A stretch of 64,000 nt of DNA from Povalibacter uvarum. GTDB taxonomy: Bacteria; Pseudomonadota; Gammaproteobacteria; Steroidobacterales; Steroidobacteraceae. Position numbers and translations under genes: made by a program. Below the pieces are notes generated by a model that saw only the letters and a program-made list of their open reading frames with translations, was not told the DNA's origin and ran no database searches. The stretch spans positions 248,001-312,000 of the forward strand of contig NZ_JACHHZ010000001.1 of assembly GCF_014202975.1 (NCBI RefSeq), given 5' to 3'. Below are positions 44,341 through 52,762 of the stretch, piece after piece (position 1 is the stretch's first letter; every line of letters begins with the position of its first letter).

Positions 44341-45084
44341 TCACGCTGCCAGGCGGTCGGTTGCCTTTGCTTTGAGCGGCAGGTTGTACGTCACGGTTGC
44401 GCCGTAGGCATCCGGATCCTGCGGGTCTTGCCGGCGCTTGTCGAACACGAGCAGTCGCGTTCCGAGCTGGAAGCTCTCCTTCAGATCGTGACTGATCATG
44501 AAGACCGTCATCCGGTTCTGCGACCACAGGCGCAGGATGATCTCGTGCATGTCGGCGCGGATGCCGGGATCCAGTGCGCCGAACGGCTCATCGAGCAGCA
44601 GGATCTCAGGTTCGCAGATCACGGATTGGGCGATGGACAGGCGCTGCTGCATGCCGCCTGAGAGCTGCGAGGGATACTTGTCGCGCGCGGCGTAGAGGCC
44701 AATCGAATCGAGCAGCGCATTCGCCTTCTCCAGCGCTGTGCGACGCTTCGCTCCGAAGAGCCGACCGAGAAATCGCGACCCGGTGAACTCGAGGCCGAGC
44801 AGCAGGTTCTCGGTCACCGTCAGATGAGGAAAGAGGGAGTACCTCTGGAAGACGATGCCGCGATCCGGTCCCGGCTCGGGCGGTATGGGCTTGTCGTCGA
44901 TCAGCAGCTCGCCGCGCGTCGGCTTCTCGACTCCGAGCAGCAGTCGCAGGAACGTCGTCTTGCCGCAGCCCGATGCACCCACGATCGTGACGAATTCGCC
45001 GTCCTCGATCCGGAGGTTGAGGTTTTCGAGCACGACCTGCCGGCCGTACTCCTTCCACAATCGCTTGACCGTGACGCTCGCCAT
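44341..45084 (-). CDS. ABC transporter ATPase of the guanidine-riboswitch transporter
   Basis: A 247-residue ATPase of the nitrate/sulfonate/taurine (SsuB/TauB) class. Walker A is VGASGCGKTTFLRLLLG, the signature is YPSQLSGGMQQRLSIAQS, Walker B is ILLLDEPFGALDPG, and the H-loop is FMISHDLKES. Its start directly abuts the permease stop (0 bases between), so translation is probably coupled. It is the third gene of an operon headed by the guanidine-I riboswitch and solute-binding protein. The inferred role is energising uptake of guanidine or a related nitrogen compound for the divergent catabolic operon. Confidence 0.93.
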   Translation of the reverse strand: MASVTVKRLWKEYGRQVVLENLNLRIEDGEFVTIVGASGCGKTTFLRLLLGVEKPTRGELLIDDKPIPPEPGPDRGIVFQRYSLFPHLTVTENLLLGLEFTGSRFLGRLFGAKRRTALEKANALLDSIGLYAARDKYPSQLSGGMQQRLSIAQSVICEPEILLLDEPFGALDPGIRADMHEIILRLWSQNRMTVFMISHDLKESFQLGTRLLVFDKRRQDPQDPDAYGATVTYNLPLKAKATDRLAA

Positions 45085-45900
45085 TTATCTTTGCGACTCC
45101 GCCCAGGGAAACAGCCGTCGGCGCGCGATGCGCAGCATCCAGTCCATCAGGAACGCGAGCAGCGTGATCCAGAAGACGTAGGGCAGGATCACATCCATGG
45201 CGAGATAGCGGCGCACGAGGAAGATGCGATAGCCGAGCCCTTCGGTCGAAGCGATCGCTTCGGCCGCGATCAGGAACAGCCACGCGCAGCCGAGCTGCAG
45301 TCGCACTGCATCGATGAGTCGTGGCCACAATTGCGGAAGGATGATGCGTGTCGACAGCAGCCAGCTCGAAGCACCGAGCGTCTGTGCCTTGATCAACTGT
45401 TCGGTTGGCAGTTCGCCCGCTCGCAACGCGACATCACGCGCAATCACCGGCGTGACGCCGATGACGATGAGCGCGATCTTCGCCACTTCACCGAGTCCGA
45501 GAACGATGAACAGCACCGGCAATATCGCCAGCGGCGGAATCATCGATACGGCTGCAACGAACGGCGCAGCGAGCGCACGTATGTATGGAATCGCACCGAT
45601 CGTGAGGCCAAGGCCCAGGCCGATCGCTGCGCTGATCCCGAGCGCGACGACAATGCGCTTGAGGCTCGCCCACGTATCGACCCAGAGCAAGACCTCCCCG
45701 CTGCGTCGGTCCTCCTCGAACGCATAGGCGTGCACCGTATCCACGAGCGTGGCGACCGAAGGCAGCAGCTTGTCGTCAGGATTCGCCTCGAGCCGCGTAT
45801 TCGACCCGAACAGATAGGCGGCGATCAGAACGAGAAACGGCAGCACGGCGAGAAACGCCGCGCTGCCGCGTGGGGGGTGGAGGTTGATGAGGCGGGGCAT
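45085..45900 (-). CDS. ABC transporter permease of the guanidine-riboswitch transporter
   Basis: A 271-residue inner-membrane permease of the SsuC/TauC class, with about six helices. The EAA coupling loop is recognisable as AQTLGASSWLLSTRIILPQLWPRLIDAVRLQLG. The first periplasmic loop is long (about 35-80, NTRLEANPDDKLLPSVATLVDTV), as in the transporters associated with urea carboxylase-type genes. The start ATG is at 45900. A word-repeat hairpin separates it from the solute-binding protein gene. It functions with the ATPase at 44341-45084. Confidence 0.92.
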   Translation of the reverse strand: MPRLINLHPPRGSAAFLAVLPFLVLIAAYLFGSNTRLEANPDDKLLPSVATLVDTVHAYAFEEDRRSGEVLLWVDTWASLKRIVVALGISAAIGLGLGLTIGAIPYIRALAAPFVAAVSMIPPLAILPVLFIVLGLGEVAKIALIVIGVTPVIARDVALRAGELPTEQLIKAQTLGASSWLLSTRIILPQLWPRLIDAVRLQLGCAWLFLIAAEAIASTEGLGYRIFLVRRYLAMDVILPYVFWITLLAFLMDWMLRIARRRLFPWAESQR

Positions 45901-45902
45901 AA

Positions 45903-45983
45903 GAGGCTGTGAGCGGTGAGCTATGAGCCAGAGGCAGAGAAGAGGGTTCCGCTCTGGCTCGCGGCTCGTCGCTCGCAGCTTCC
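45903..45983. repeat. Word-repeat inverted repeat (GAGC type) inside the transporter operon
   Basis: The left arm (45903-45939) reads GAGGCTGTGAGCGGTGAGCT then ATGAGCCAGAGG. The right arm (about 45952-45983) reads CTCTGGCTCGCGGCTCGTCG then CTCGCAGC. They are imperfect reverse complements. The element lies between the 3' end of the solute-binding-protein gene and the permease start. There it could protect the upstream mRNA and raise binding-protein levels over permease, as REP hairpins do. Confidence 0.75.
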
Positions 45984-45994
45984 CCGCTTCCCGT

Positions 45995-47068
45995 TCACAG
46001 TTTCCCTTCGCTCGCCAATTTCACATACGTCGCATCGAAGCGCATCTTGATGTTCTTCGCGTTGCCGAGGGTCTTGCCGCCGGGGAACTCGATGCCGACG
46101 ACATCGACGGTCTTGGCGCCTTCGCCGAGCAGGCCGTGGTCGAAGGAAAATTTGCGGACGAGGTCCATCGTCGTCTGTACCTGTGGGCCGGTCACGAAGG
46201 AGAGCGATTCAGCGGGCGTCCAGAACATCCTGGTGGTTGCGAGCTGGCCGTTGAAGCCGGCGAGATCGGTGCCGGAGGCTTTCGCCATGTGGGCGAGAGC
46301 CTTTGGATCCTTCTTCGCCATCAGGGCGATGGTTTCGTACCAGGCGCCGACGAGTGCTTTCGCGAAGGCGGGGTTGGCCTTCAGCGTCGCGCTGTTCACG
46401 ACCATCAGGTCGATGATCTCGCCGGGGATCTTGCTCGAGTCGAAGACGAGCTGCGCGTCGGGCGACGCGAGGATCTCGCTGAGCTGGGGTTTCCACGTCA
46501 CCGTAGCCTTCGTGTCGGCCGCGGCATAGGCACCGACGATGTCGGCATCGGAGGTATTCACGACCTTGATGTCGCGTTCCTTGAGGCCGACAGTTTCGAG
46601 ACCGCGGGCGAGCAGGTAGTGGGAGACCGAAAGCTCGACCAGGTTGACGGGAAGCCCCTTGATGTCCGCGAGCTTCTTGCCCTTGCCCTTCACCACGACG
46701 CCGTCGTTGCCGTTCGAGAAGTCGCCGACGATGAGCGCGGTGGAGTCGACGCCGCCCGCTGACGGAATCGTCAGCATGTCCATGTTCGTCATCACGCAGG
46801 CATCGAAGCTGCCCGCCGTGTATTGATTGATCGACTCCACGTAGTCGTTGATCTGCGTGAGCTCGATCTTGATGCCGTACTTGTCGGCCCACTTCTTCAG
46901 GATGCCGCTCTCGGCCGCGTAGTCCCAGGGCATCCAGCCAACGTAGATGCTCCAGGCGACTTTGAATGACTTCTTCTCCGCGGCCGAAGCAGTGGGGGTG
47001 AACGTGGCGGCCAGAAGGGCGCAGACCACGATCGATGCGCGGGCCAGGGCTCTCAAGGACGAATGCAT
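45995..47068 (-). CDS. ABC transporter solute-binding protein, guanidine/urea type
   Basis: A 357-residue periplasmic binding protein with signal peptide (MHSSLRALARASIVVCALLAATFTPTASA). The mature part begins FKVAWSIYVGWMPWDYAAESGILKKWADKYGIKIELTQINDYVESINQYTAG. This is the hallmark of the 'putative urea ABC transporter substrate-binding protein' family (NMT1/SsuA fold) found next to urea-carboxylase-type genes. GAGGAG lies 8 bases before the ATG. It is the first gene behind the guanidine-I riboswitch, with a leader of about 170 bases between aptamer and start. Guanidine as ligand is inferred from the riboswitch and the divergent operon. Confidence 0.92.
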   Translation of the reverse strand: MHSSLRALARASIVVCALLAATFTPTASAAEKKSFKVAWSIYVGWMPWDYAAESGILKKWADKYGIKIELTQINDYVESINQYTAGSFDACVMTNMDMLTIPSAGGVDSTALIVGDFSNGNDGVVVKGKGKKLADIKGLPVNLVELSVSHYLLARGLETVGLKERDIKVVNTSDADIVGAYAAADTKATVTWKPQLSEILASPDAQLVFDSSKIPGEIIDLMVVNSATLKANPAFAKALVGAWYETIALMAKKDPKALAHMAKASGTDLAGFNGQLATTRMFWTPAESLSFVTGPQVQTTMDLVRKFSFDHGLLGEGAKTVDVVGIEFPGGKTLGNAKNIKMRFDATYVKLASEGKL

Positions 47069-47158
47069 GCGGCGACTCCTCGTTGTTTGCGGTCCAGTCA
47101 GGGGCCGACCGAAACGAAGTGATCGTTGCCGGTCGGACATCGCAGCACCGCAACTCGA

Positions 47159-47190
47159 GGATCGGTCGGTCCACGGGGATCGGTCGGTCC
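47159..47190. promoter_or_regulatory. Two direct copies of GGATCGGTCGGTCC in the transporter leader
   Basis: The 14-base word GGATCGGTCGGTCC occurs at 47159-47172 and again at 47177-47190, offset by 18 bases. It lies downstream of the riboswitch on the minus strand, within the leader of the solute-binding protein mRNA. It could be a protein operator, a site in the RNA, or part of the expression platform. I cannot distinguish these. Confidence 0.5.
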
Positions 47191-47216
47191 CGCACGCTGT
47201 CAGCGCCGCGTTCCAA

Positions 47217-47239
47217 GGGAGCCCAAGTCAAAGGCTCCC
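47217..47239 (-). promoter_or_regulatory. Stem-loop just 3' of the guanidine-I aptamer (possible expression platform)
   Basis: On the minus strand GGGAGCC, a 9-base loop and GGCTCCC form a 7-base-pair stem immediately after the aptamer's conserved CCCGGGAGG. It is followed by TTGGAAC rather than a long U run. It is a candidate terminator or alternative pairing partner in the riboswitch expression platform, but it is a weak terminator by sequence. Confidence 0.5.
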
Positions 47240-47240
47240 G

Positions 47241-47343
47241 ACCTCCCGGGCTTTTATCCCGCCGTGTATCCGTCAGCGATCGCTGCCCGGACTGCCTCTC
47301 TCGGACCAGCACCACGCACCGCTGCGCAGCCGGAACCCTAGAC
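47241..47343 (-). ncRNA. Guanidine-I (ykkC) riboswitch
   Basis: On the minus strand, the conserved guanidine-I aptamer elements appear in order. CTAGGGTTCCGGC comes first (from about 47343), then GCTGGTCCGAGAGAGGC, and after a variable arm ACGGCGGGATAAAAGCCCGG followed by GAGG (ending about 47241). These are the signature segments of the ykkC class that binds guanidine and turns genes on. It is oriented toward the solute-binding protein gene (start 47068) and should control the transporter operon. The divergent catabolic genes begin 330 bases away on the other strand and would not be in this transcript. Confidence 0.93.
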
Positions 47344-47380
47344 GCACATTGTTGTGGGAGGGGAAGTGCAAGGGACGTGC

Positions 47381-47604
47381 CGGAGGGAGCGACGAGCTGC
47401 GAGCGGCGAGCTGTGAGCCGGAAGGGCATTTGTGCGATCTCGTTCTGCTGCTTCGTGGGGCGAAGTCGATTGGAAGTGCTCGGGGATGGTGCGACCCGAA
47501 GCACGCGCACATGCACGATGCAACTTCTCGGCGCTGCTCCCGATGCAGCGTGCACCAACGTCTCTGCGTCTCCCTCCGGCTCATCGCTCGTCGCTCACCG
47601 CCCA
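47381..47604. repeat. Word-repeat arms (GAGC type) in the divergent guanidine intergenic region
   Basis: The left arm (47381-47424) reads CGGAGGGAGCGACGAGCTGC then GAGCGGCGAGCTGTGAGCCGG. The right arm (about 47570-47604) reads CTCCCTCCGGCTCATCGCTC then GTCGCTCACCGCCC. The two are imperfect reverse complements about 150 bases apart. This is the 604-base gap 47069-47672, which also holds the riboswitch, direct repeats and stem-loop. The DNA between the arms shows no gene. Promoters for both divergent operons should lie here but were not convincingly identified. Confidence 0.7.
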
Positions 47605-47672
47605 TTGCCCGTTTTGGCCCGTTCCTTGCTCCTCCTCCGTGACAACAAACTGATTCGAGGTCGTCTACATCA

Positions 47673-48398
47673 ATGGCGGAAGGCGCTCCTTACTGGATGC
47701 TCTGGGAGGAACACGTTGCTTCGGGCGCGCACTGGTCGGGCCTGTTGCGGCGGGGGACGACGCTGCGCCTGACGGATGTGGCGGGCGGTGCGAACGTATC
47801 TGCGTTGCTCTTCAACTACGACGATCGCCTCGAGCGTTACAACATGCCGGACACGCTCAAGGCGCAGCACACTGCTTATCTGACGTCTGGTTTCGTGTGC
47901 TACTCGGACATGGGGCGCGTGCTGTGTTCCATCACGGATGACACCTGCGGCTGGCATGACACGATCTGTGGTGTGACTTCGCCCGGCGATGTCGAGAAGA
48001 AGTACGGCGTGTCGCGCTACCAGGAGAGTCGCAACAACTGGTATCGCAGCGGCTACGAGAGCCTGCTCACTGAACTGGGCAAGTACGGCCTCGGCAAGCG
48101 CGACCTCAGCGCCAACATCAACTTCTTCAGCAAGGTGACCGTCGACGACGAAGGTCACCTGCATTACCAGTCCGGCAACTCGAAGGCCGGCAGCTACGTC
48201 GACCTGCGTTTCGAGATGAACGTGCTGCTGGTGCTTTCGACCTGCCAGCACCCTCTCGACCCGGCGACGACTTACCAGCCGCGGGAAATGCAGCTCACTG
48301 CGTGGCATTCGCGGCCGGCCCCGCGCAACGATCCTTGCCGGATGAAGTGCCCGGAGAACGAACGCGGGTTCAGGAATACGGAAGTATGGTTCCGATGA
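47673..48398 (+). CDS. DUF1989 protein UAAP1 family, carboxyguanidine deiminase subunit
   Basis: A 241-residue DUF1989 protein of the urea-amidolyase-associated protein 1 family. Conserved segments are LRLTDVAGGANVSALLFNYDDRLERYNMPDTLKAQHTAYL, DMGRVLCSITDDTCGWHDTICG and SANINFFSKV, with His/Cys residues likely to bind metal. Established work shows that the UAAP1/UAAP2 pair (CgdA/CgdB) hydrolyses carboxyguanidine to allophanate and ammonia. The second subunit gene follows after 15 bases. This is the first gene of the catabolic operon. I do not assign which of the pair is CgdA or CgdB. Confidence 0.92.
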   Translation: MAEGAPYWMLWEEHVASGAHWSGLLRRGTTLRLTDVAGGANVSALLFNYDDRLERYNMPDTLKAQHTAYLTSGFVCYSDMGRVLCSITDDTCGWHDTICGVTSPGDVEKKYGVSRYQESRNNWYRSGYESLLTELGKYGLGKRDLSANINFFSKVTVDDEGHLHYQSGNSKAGSYVDLRFEMNVLLVLSTCQHPLDPATTYQPREMQLTAWHSRPAPRNDPCRMKCPENERGFRNTEVWFR

Positions 48399-48413
48399 GT
48401 GACGTGAGTGCCC

Positions 48414-49064
48414 ATGCCCCTCGTTGAAAGCAAGCTCGATCCCGGTAATGCCATTCACCGCGTGGTCATCGCTGCCGGCGAGCCCTGGCTCGGCACCGTG
48501 AAGGCCGGGCAGTCCTTCCGCATTCTCGATCTCGAGGGCAATCAGGCTGTCGATACATTGTTCTATCGCTCGGGGACGCTCGAAGAACGTTACAGCGCGC
48601 AGGACACGATTCGCGCGCAGGGAAACATCTATCTCACGGCTGGCACGCCATTGTTGTCGAACGAAGGCAACACGATGCTGACGATCGTTGCCGACACCTG
48701 CGGCCGGCACGACACGCTCGGCGGCGCCTGTTCGGCAGAGAGCAACACGGTGCGGTATGCGCACGAGAAGCGGCACATGCACAGCTGTCGCGACAGCTTT
48801 CTCATCGCACTCGCTCGCTGGGGCTCGACGTTCGGCCGCGACTTCAGCAAACGCGACCTGTCGAGCAACGTGAACTTCTTCATGAATGTGCCCGTCACAC
48901 CCGCCGGCAAGCTCACCTTCGCCGACGGCATCTCGGGGCCGGGCCGGTACGTCGAGATGCGGGCGGAGATGGATGTCACGATCCTGATCTCGAATTGCCC
49001 GCAGCTGAACAATCCATGTAACGGATACAACCCGACGCCTGTGGAAGTGATGGTGTGGGATTGA
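48414..49064 (+). CDS. DUF1989 protein UAAP2 family, carboxyguanidine deiminase subunit
   Basis: A 216-residue paralogue of the preceding gene, in the UAAP2 family. It has [40 protein letters not shown], the metal-site block [21 protein letters not shown], and [12 protein letters not shown]. It is expected to form the heteromeric carboxyguanidine deiminase with the upstream protein. ATG 48414 was chosen; a GTG two codons upstream (48408) is also possible. The carboxylase gene starts 86 bases downstream on the same strand. Confidence 0.92.
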   Translation: MPLVESKLDPGNAIHRVVIAAGEPWLGTVKAGQSFRILDLEGNQAVDTLFYRSGTLEERYSAQDTIRAQGNIYLTAGTPLLSNEGNTMLTIVADTCGRHDTLGGACSAESNTVRYAHEKRHMHSCRDSFLIALARWGSTFGRDFSKRDLSSNVNFFMNVPVTPAGKLTFADGISGPGRYVEMRAEMDVTILISNCPQLNNPCNGYNPTPVEVMVWD

Positions 49065-49150
49065 GGTGACGGGTCACTCCTCGCGGGACGACCCGCGAGC
49101 CGAACAAACAACGCCGGGACGACCCGGCACCTTGGGCCTCACGGTGCTCC

Positions 49151-52100
49151 ATGTTCGACAAGGTGCTGATCGCCAACCGCGGCGCAATCGCGTGTCGCAT
49201 TCTTCGCACGCTGAAAAAACTCCGGATCGGCTCGGTCGCCGTCTACTCCGATGCTGACCGGCATTCCATGCATGTGGCGCTGGCCGATGAAGCCGTGAGG
49301 CTCGGGCCGGCGCCGGCTGCGCAAAGTTATCTGGCACAGGATCTGATCATTGCAGCTGCGCGAGAGCGTGGTGCGCAGGCGATTCATCCGGGATATGGCT
49401 TTCTGAGCGAGAACGCCGCGTTTGCAGAGCGCTGCGAGGCGGCCGGGATCGCGTTCATCGGGCCGACACCGGGCCAGATGCGGGACTTCGGATTGAAGCA
49501 CACGGCCCGTGAGCTGGCGCTTCGTCACGAAGTGCCGCTGCTGCCGGGCAGTGGTCTTCTCGACGATATCGAGCATGCGCTGACAGAAGGGCGGCGCATT
49601 GGCTGGCCCGTGATGCTGAAGAGCACGGCGGGCGGCGGCGGCATCGGCATGCAGCTATGCCGTTCGGAGCAAGAACTGCGCGACGCATTCGATTCGGTCG
49701 AGCGGCTGGCGAGAAGCAATTTCAGCCAGGGCGGCGTCTTCCTGGAAAAGTACGTCGAGCGGGCGCGCCACATCGAAGTGCAGATCTTCGGCGACGGTCG
49801 CGGCAAGGTCGTGGCGCTCGGTGAGCGCGATTGCTCGGTGCAGCGTCGCAATCAGAAGGTGATCGAGGAGACACCGGCGCCGCATCTCAGTGAAGACGTC
49901 CGGTCGCAACTGTTGCGCAGTGCGCAGCGGCTCGGTGAGGCGATCGGCTATCGATCCGCCGGTACAGTCGAGTTCGTCTATGACGACACGTCGGGGCGGT
50001 TCTACTTCCTCGAAGTGAATACGCGGCTCCAGGTCGAGCATGGGGTGACCGAGCAGGTCACCGGCATCGATCTCGTCGAATGGATGATCCTCGTCGCCGC
50101 GAACGAGCCGCCCGACCTTTCGAGCCATGTTCACACACCGCGAGGACATTCGGTCCAGGTCCGGCTCTACGCGGAAGACCCCGTGCACAACTTCCGGCCT
50201 TCGAGCGGATTGCTGTCGCATGTGGAGTTGCCGCGCGACGCTCGCGTGGATTCGTGGATCGAAACGGGCACCGAGGTGCCGGCTCACTACGACCCGATGC
50301 TCGCGAAGATCATCGCCGATGGTCAGACGCGGGAGGAAGCGCTGGCGAACCTCGATCGTGCACTCTCACAGACGCAGGTGCACGGCATCGAGACCAATCA
50401 GGCCTATCTGCGTGCGATCGTGCACGACAGCGTGTTCGCCGAAGGCCGGCAGTTCACGCGCTATCTGTCGAACTTCAAATACCAGCCCGCCACTGTGGAA
50501 GTCGTTCAGCCCGGCACTCATTCGACGGTGCAGGATTTTCCGGGACGGATCGGTTACTGGGACATCGGCGTGCCCCCCTCGGGTCCGATGGATGATCTGG
50601 CCTTTCGCGTCGCGAATCGGCTGGTGGGCAACGAGGAACACGCCGCGGGCCTCGAGCTGACGGTGAGCGGACCGACGCTCCGGTTCAACGCGCCGACGGT
50701 GATTGCATTGACGGGCGCGAGAATGAAAGCCGATCTCAACGGTGCACCTGTCGAGTACTACCGGCCCGTCGCGATCGTGGCGGGCAGTACGCTGAAACTG
50801 CGCCAGATCACGGGCGGCGGTCAGAGAACGTACCTGGCCATTCGCGGTGGTTTCGATGTGCCGCCGTACATGGGAAGTCGGGCGACGTTCACTCTCGGGC
50901 AGTTTGGCGGGCACGCGGGCCGTGCCTTGCGCGCCGGTGACACATTGCGCATGGCGAACTTGCCGACGATTGACGCGAAGGCGGAAGTTTCAACCGACAT
51001 GGCGATGCACTACGGCTCCGATTGGGAGATCGGTGTGATGTACGGGCCGCATGCGGCGCCGGAATTCTTCACGCCGGCCGACATCCAGAGGTTCTTCGAC
51101 GCCGACTGGGAAGTCCATTACAACTCCAGTCGCACCGGTGTCCGGCTCATCGGTCCGAAGCCTCAGTGGGCGCGCAGCGACGGCGGCGAAGCAGGGCTGC
51201 ATCCCTCGAACATTCATGACAACGCGTACGCGATTGGTGCCATCGATTTCACCGGCGATATGCCTGTCATCCTCGGGCCGGACGGGCCGAGTCTGGGCGG
51301 ATTCGTGTGCCCCGCGACCATCGTGCGGGCGGAACTCTGGAAGGTCGGGCAGCTGCGGCCGGGCGATCGCGTTCGGTTCAAGCGCGTCTCAGTCGAACAG
51401 GCGACGCTGCTCGAGCGCGGCATGGAGGAGTCGATCGCAGCGCTGCATGGCCATCCGACCCTCGGCTCATCTGATGCGACAACGCCGTCCGCGATCCTCG
51501 CGGGCTCGCCGGCGCAGCCGGGCCCTGCGGTCTGCTACCGCCAGGCTGGCGACAAGTACCTGCTCGTGGAATACGGCGATCCGGTGCTCGATCTCGAATT
51601 GCGCTTCCGTGTGCATTCGTTGATGGAGTGGCTGCAACGCGAATGCGTGCGCGGTGTCCAGGAATTGACGCCGGGCATCCGATCGCTGCAGATCCACTAC
51701 GACAGTCGGGTGATCTCTCAGAAGGCGCTGGTCGATGTCCTGAAGCGCGGGGAGGCCGAGCTGCCCGGGGTCGACGATGTGGAGGTGCCGAGCCGCATCG
51801 TTCACCTGCCGCTGTCGTGGGACGATCCGGCAACGCGCCTCGCGATCGAAAAATACTCGCAGTCGGTTCGCAGGGACGCGCCTTGGTGTCCGAGCAATAT
51901 CGAGTTCATTCGCCGGATCAACGGACTCGATTCCATCGAGGATGTGCAGCGCATCGTGTTCGATGCCAGCTATCTCGTCATGGGACTGGGTGACGTCTAC
52001 CTCGGCGCTCCCGTGGCGACGCCGCTCGATCCGCGTCACCGGCTCGTTACGACGAAGTACAACCCCGCGCGAACATGGACACCCGAAAATGCTGTCGGTA

Positions 52101-52762
52101 TCGGCGGTGCGTACCTGTGCGTTTACGGCATGGAAGGGCCGGGCGGCTACCAGTTCGTCGGCCGAACCGTGCAGATGTGGAATCGCTATCGACAGACGCG
52201 TGACTTCACCGACGGTAAACAATGGCTGCTGAGATTCTTCGACCAGCTCAGGTTCTACCCGGTGAGCGCCGAGGAGCTGCTGCAGCTTCGGGAGGATTTC
52301 ATTCGCGGGCGATTCGAGCTGAAGGTCGAGCCCGCGACATTGCGGTTGTCCGAGTACCGTGACTTCCTCGCGGCCAACCGCGATTCCATTGCCGCCTTCA
52401 AGTCGCGACAGCAGGCGGCATTCGATGCCGAGCGCGAACGCTGGCGTGCGAATGGACAACTGACGTTCCACTCCGAAGCTCAGGCTGTATCGGAACGAGA
52501 AGAAGTGCAGGCGCTTCCCGAAGGCAGCGTTGCCGCGTCATCTCCGGTGACGGGCAGCGTCTGGAAGGTTGCCGTGAAGCCCGGGCAGGCGGTGGAAGAG
52601 GGCGAGGAACTGTTGATCGTAGAGGCGATGAAGATGGAGATCCCCATCGTTGCGGAATCTGCCGGCATCGTTGCCGAGCTGCGCTGTGAGGCGGGTAAAG
52701 CAGTCAACGCTGGCGACGTGCTCGTGGTGATGAAGGCAGAAGTCGCCGAGGTGGTGGCATGA
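49151..52762 (+). CDS. Guanidine carboxylase (urea carboxylase family), biotin-dependent
   Basis: A 1203-residue biotin carboxylase. The biotin carboxylase domain (1-450) has the ATP-grasp KSTAGGGGIGM and FLEVNTRLQVEHGVTE. A carboxyltransferase region (about 470-1080) of the urea-amidolyase KipA/KipI-like type includes TVQDFPGRIGYWDIGVPPSGPMDDLAFR and NSSRTGVRLIGPKPQWAR. The C-terminal biotin carrier domain has the biotinyl Lys in VEAMKMEIP (about 1160). Enzymes of this family linked to UAAP1/2 and guanidine-I riboswitches carboxylate guanidine with ATP and bicarbonate to carboxyguanidine, with urea as a poorer substrate. That context is fully present here. Substrate preference depends on active-site residues I cannot align by eye. 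The stop overlaps the atzF start by 4 bases. Confidence 0.93.
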   Translation: MFDKVLIANRGAIACRILRTLKKLRIGSVAVYSDADRHSMHVALADEAVRLGPAPAAQSYLAQDLIIAAARERGAQAIHPGYGFLSENAAFAERCEAAGIAFIGPTPGQMRDFGLKHTARELALRHEVPLLPGSGLLDDIEHALTEGRRIGWPVMLKSTAGGGGIGMQLCRSEQELRDAFDSVERLARSNFSQGGVFLEKYVERARHIEVQIFGDGRGKVVALGERDCSVQRRNQKVIEETPAPHLSEDVRSQLLRSAQRLGEAIGYRSAGTVEFVYDDTSGRFYFLEVNTRLQVEHGVTEQVTGIDLVEWMILVAANEPPDLSSHVHTPRGHSVQVRLYAEDPVHNFRPSSGLLSHVELPRDARVDSWIETGTEVPAHYDPMLAKIIADGQTREEALANLDRALSQTQVHGIETNQAYLRAIVHDSVFAEGRQFTRYLSNFKYQPATVEVVQPGTHSTVQDFPGRIGYWDIGVPPSGPMDDLAFRVANRLVGNEEHAAGLELTVSGPTLRFNAPTVIALTGARMKADLNGAPVEYYRPVAIVAGSTLKLRQITGGGQRTYLAIRGGFDVPPYMGSRATFTLGQFGGHAGRALRAGDTLRMANLPTIDAKAEVSTDMAMHYGSDWEIGVMYGPHAAPEFFTPADIQRFFDADWEVHYNSSRTGVRLIGPKPQWARSDGGEAGLHPSNIHDNAYAIGAIDFTGDMPVILGPDGPSLGGFVCPATIVRAELWKVGQLRPGDRVRFKRVSVEQATLLERGMEESIAALHGHPTLGSSDATTPSAILAGSPAQPGPAVCYRQAGDKYLLVEYGDPVLDLELRFRVHSLMEWLQRECVRGVQELTPGIRSLQIHYDSRVISQKALVDVLKRGEAELPGVDDVEVPSRIVHLPLSWDDPATRLAIEKYSQSVRRDAPWCPSNIEFIRRINGLDSIEDVQRIVFDASYLVMGLGDVYLGAPVATPLDPRHRLVTTKYNPARTWTPENAVGIGGAYLCVYGMEGPGGYQFVGRTVQMWNRYRQTRDFTDGKQWLLRFFDQLRFYPVSAEELLQLREDFIRGRFELKVEPATLRLSEYRDFLAANRDSIAAFKSRQQAAFDAERERWRANGQLTFHSEAQAVSEREEVQALPEGSVAASSPVTGSVWKVAVKPGQAVEEGEELLIVEAMKMEIPIVAESAGIVAELRCEAGKAVNAGDVLVVMKAEVAEVVA

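Noticed and set aside
46209-47558. A 449-codon minus-strand frame overlapping the binding-protein gene and riboswitch
   Set aside because: It is a shifted frame of the solute-binding protein and of structured leader RNA. The composition is Arg-rich and meaningless.
47346-47672. Second guanidine riboswitch facing the catabolic operon
   Set aside because: None of the conserved ykkC blocks appears on the plus strand. The region is mostly word-repeat arms.
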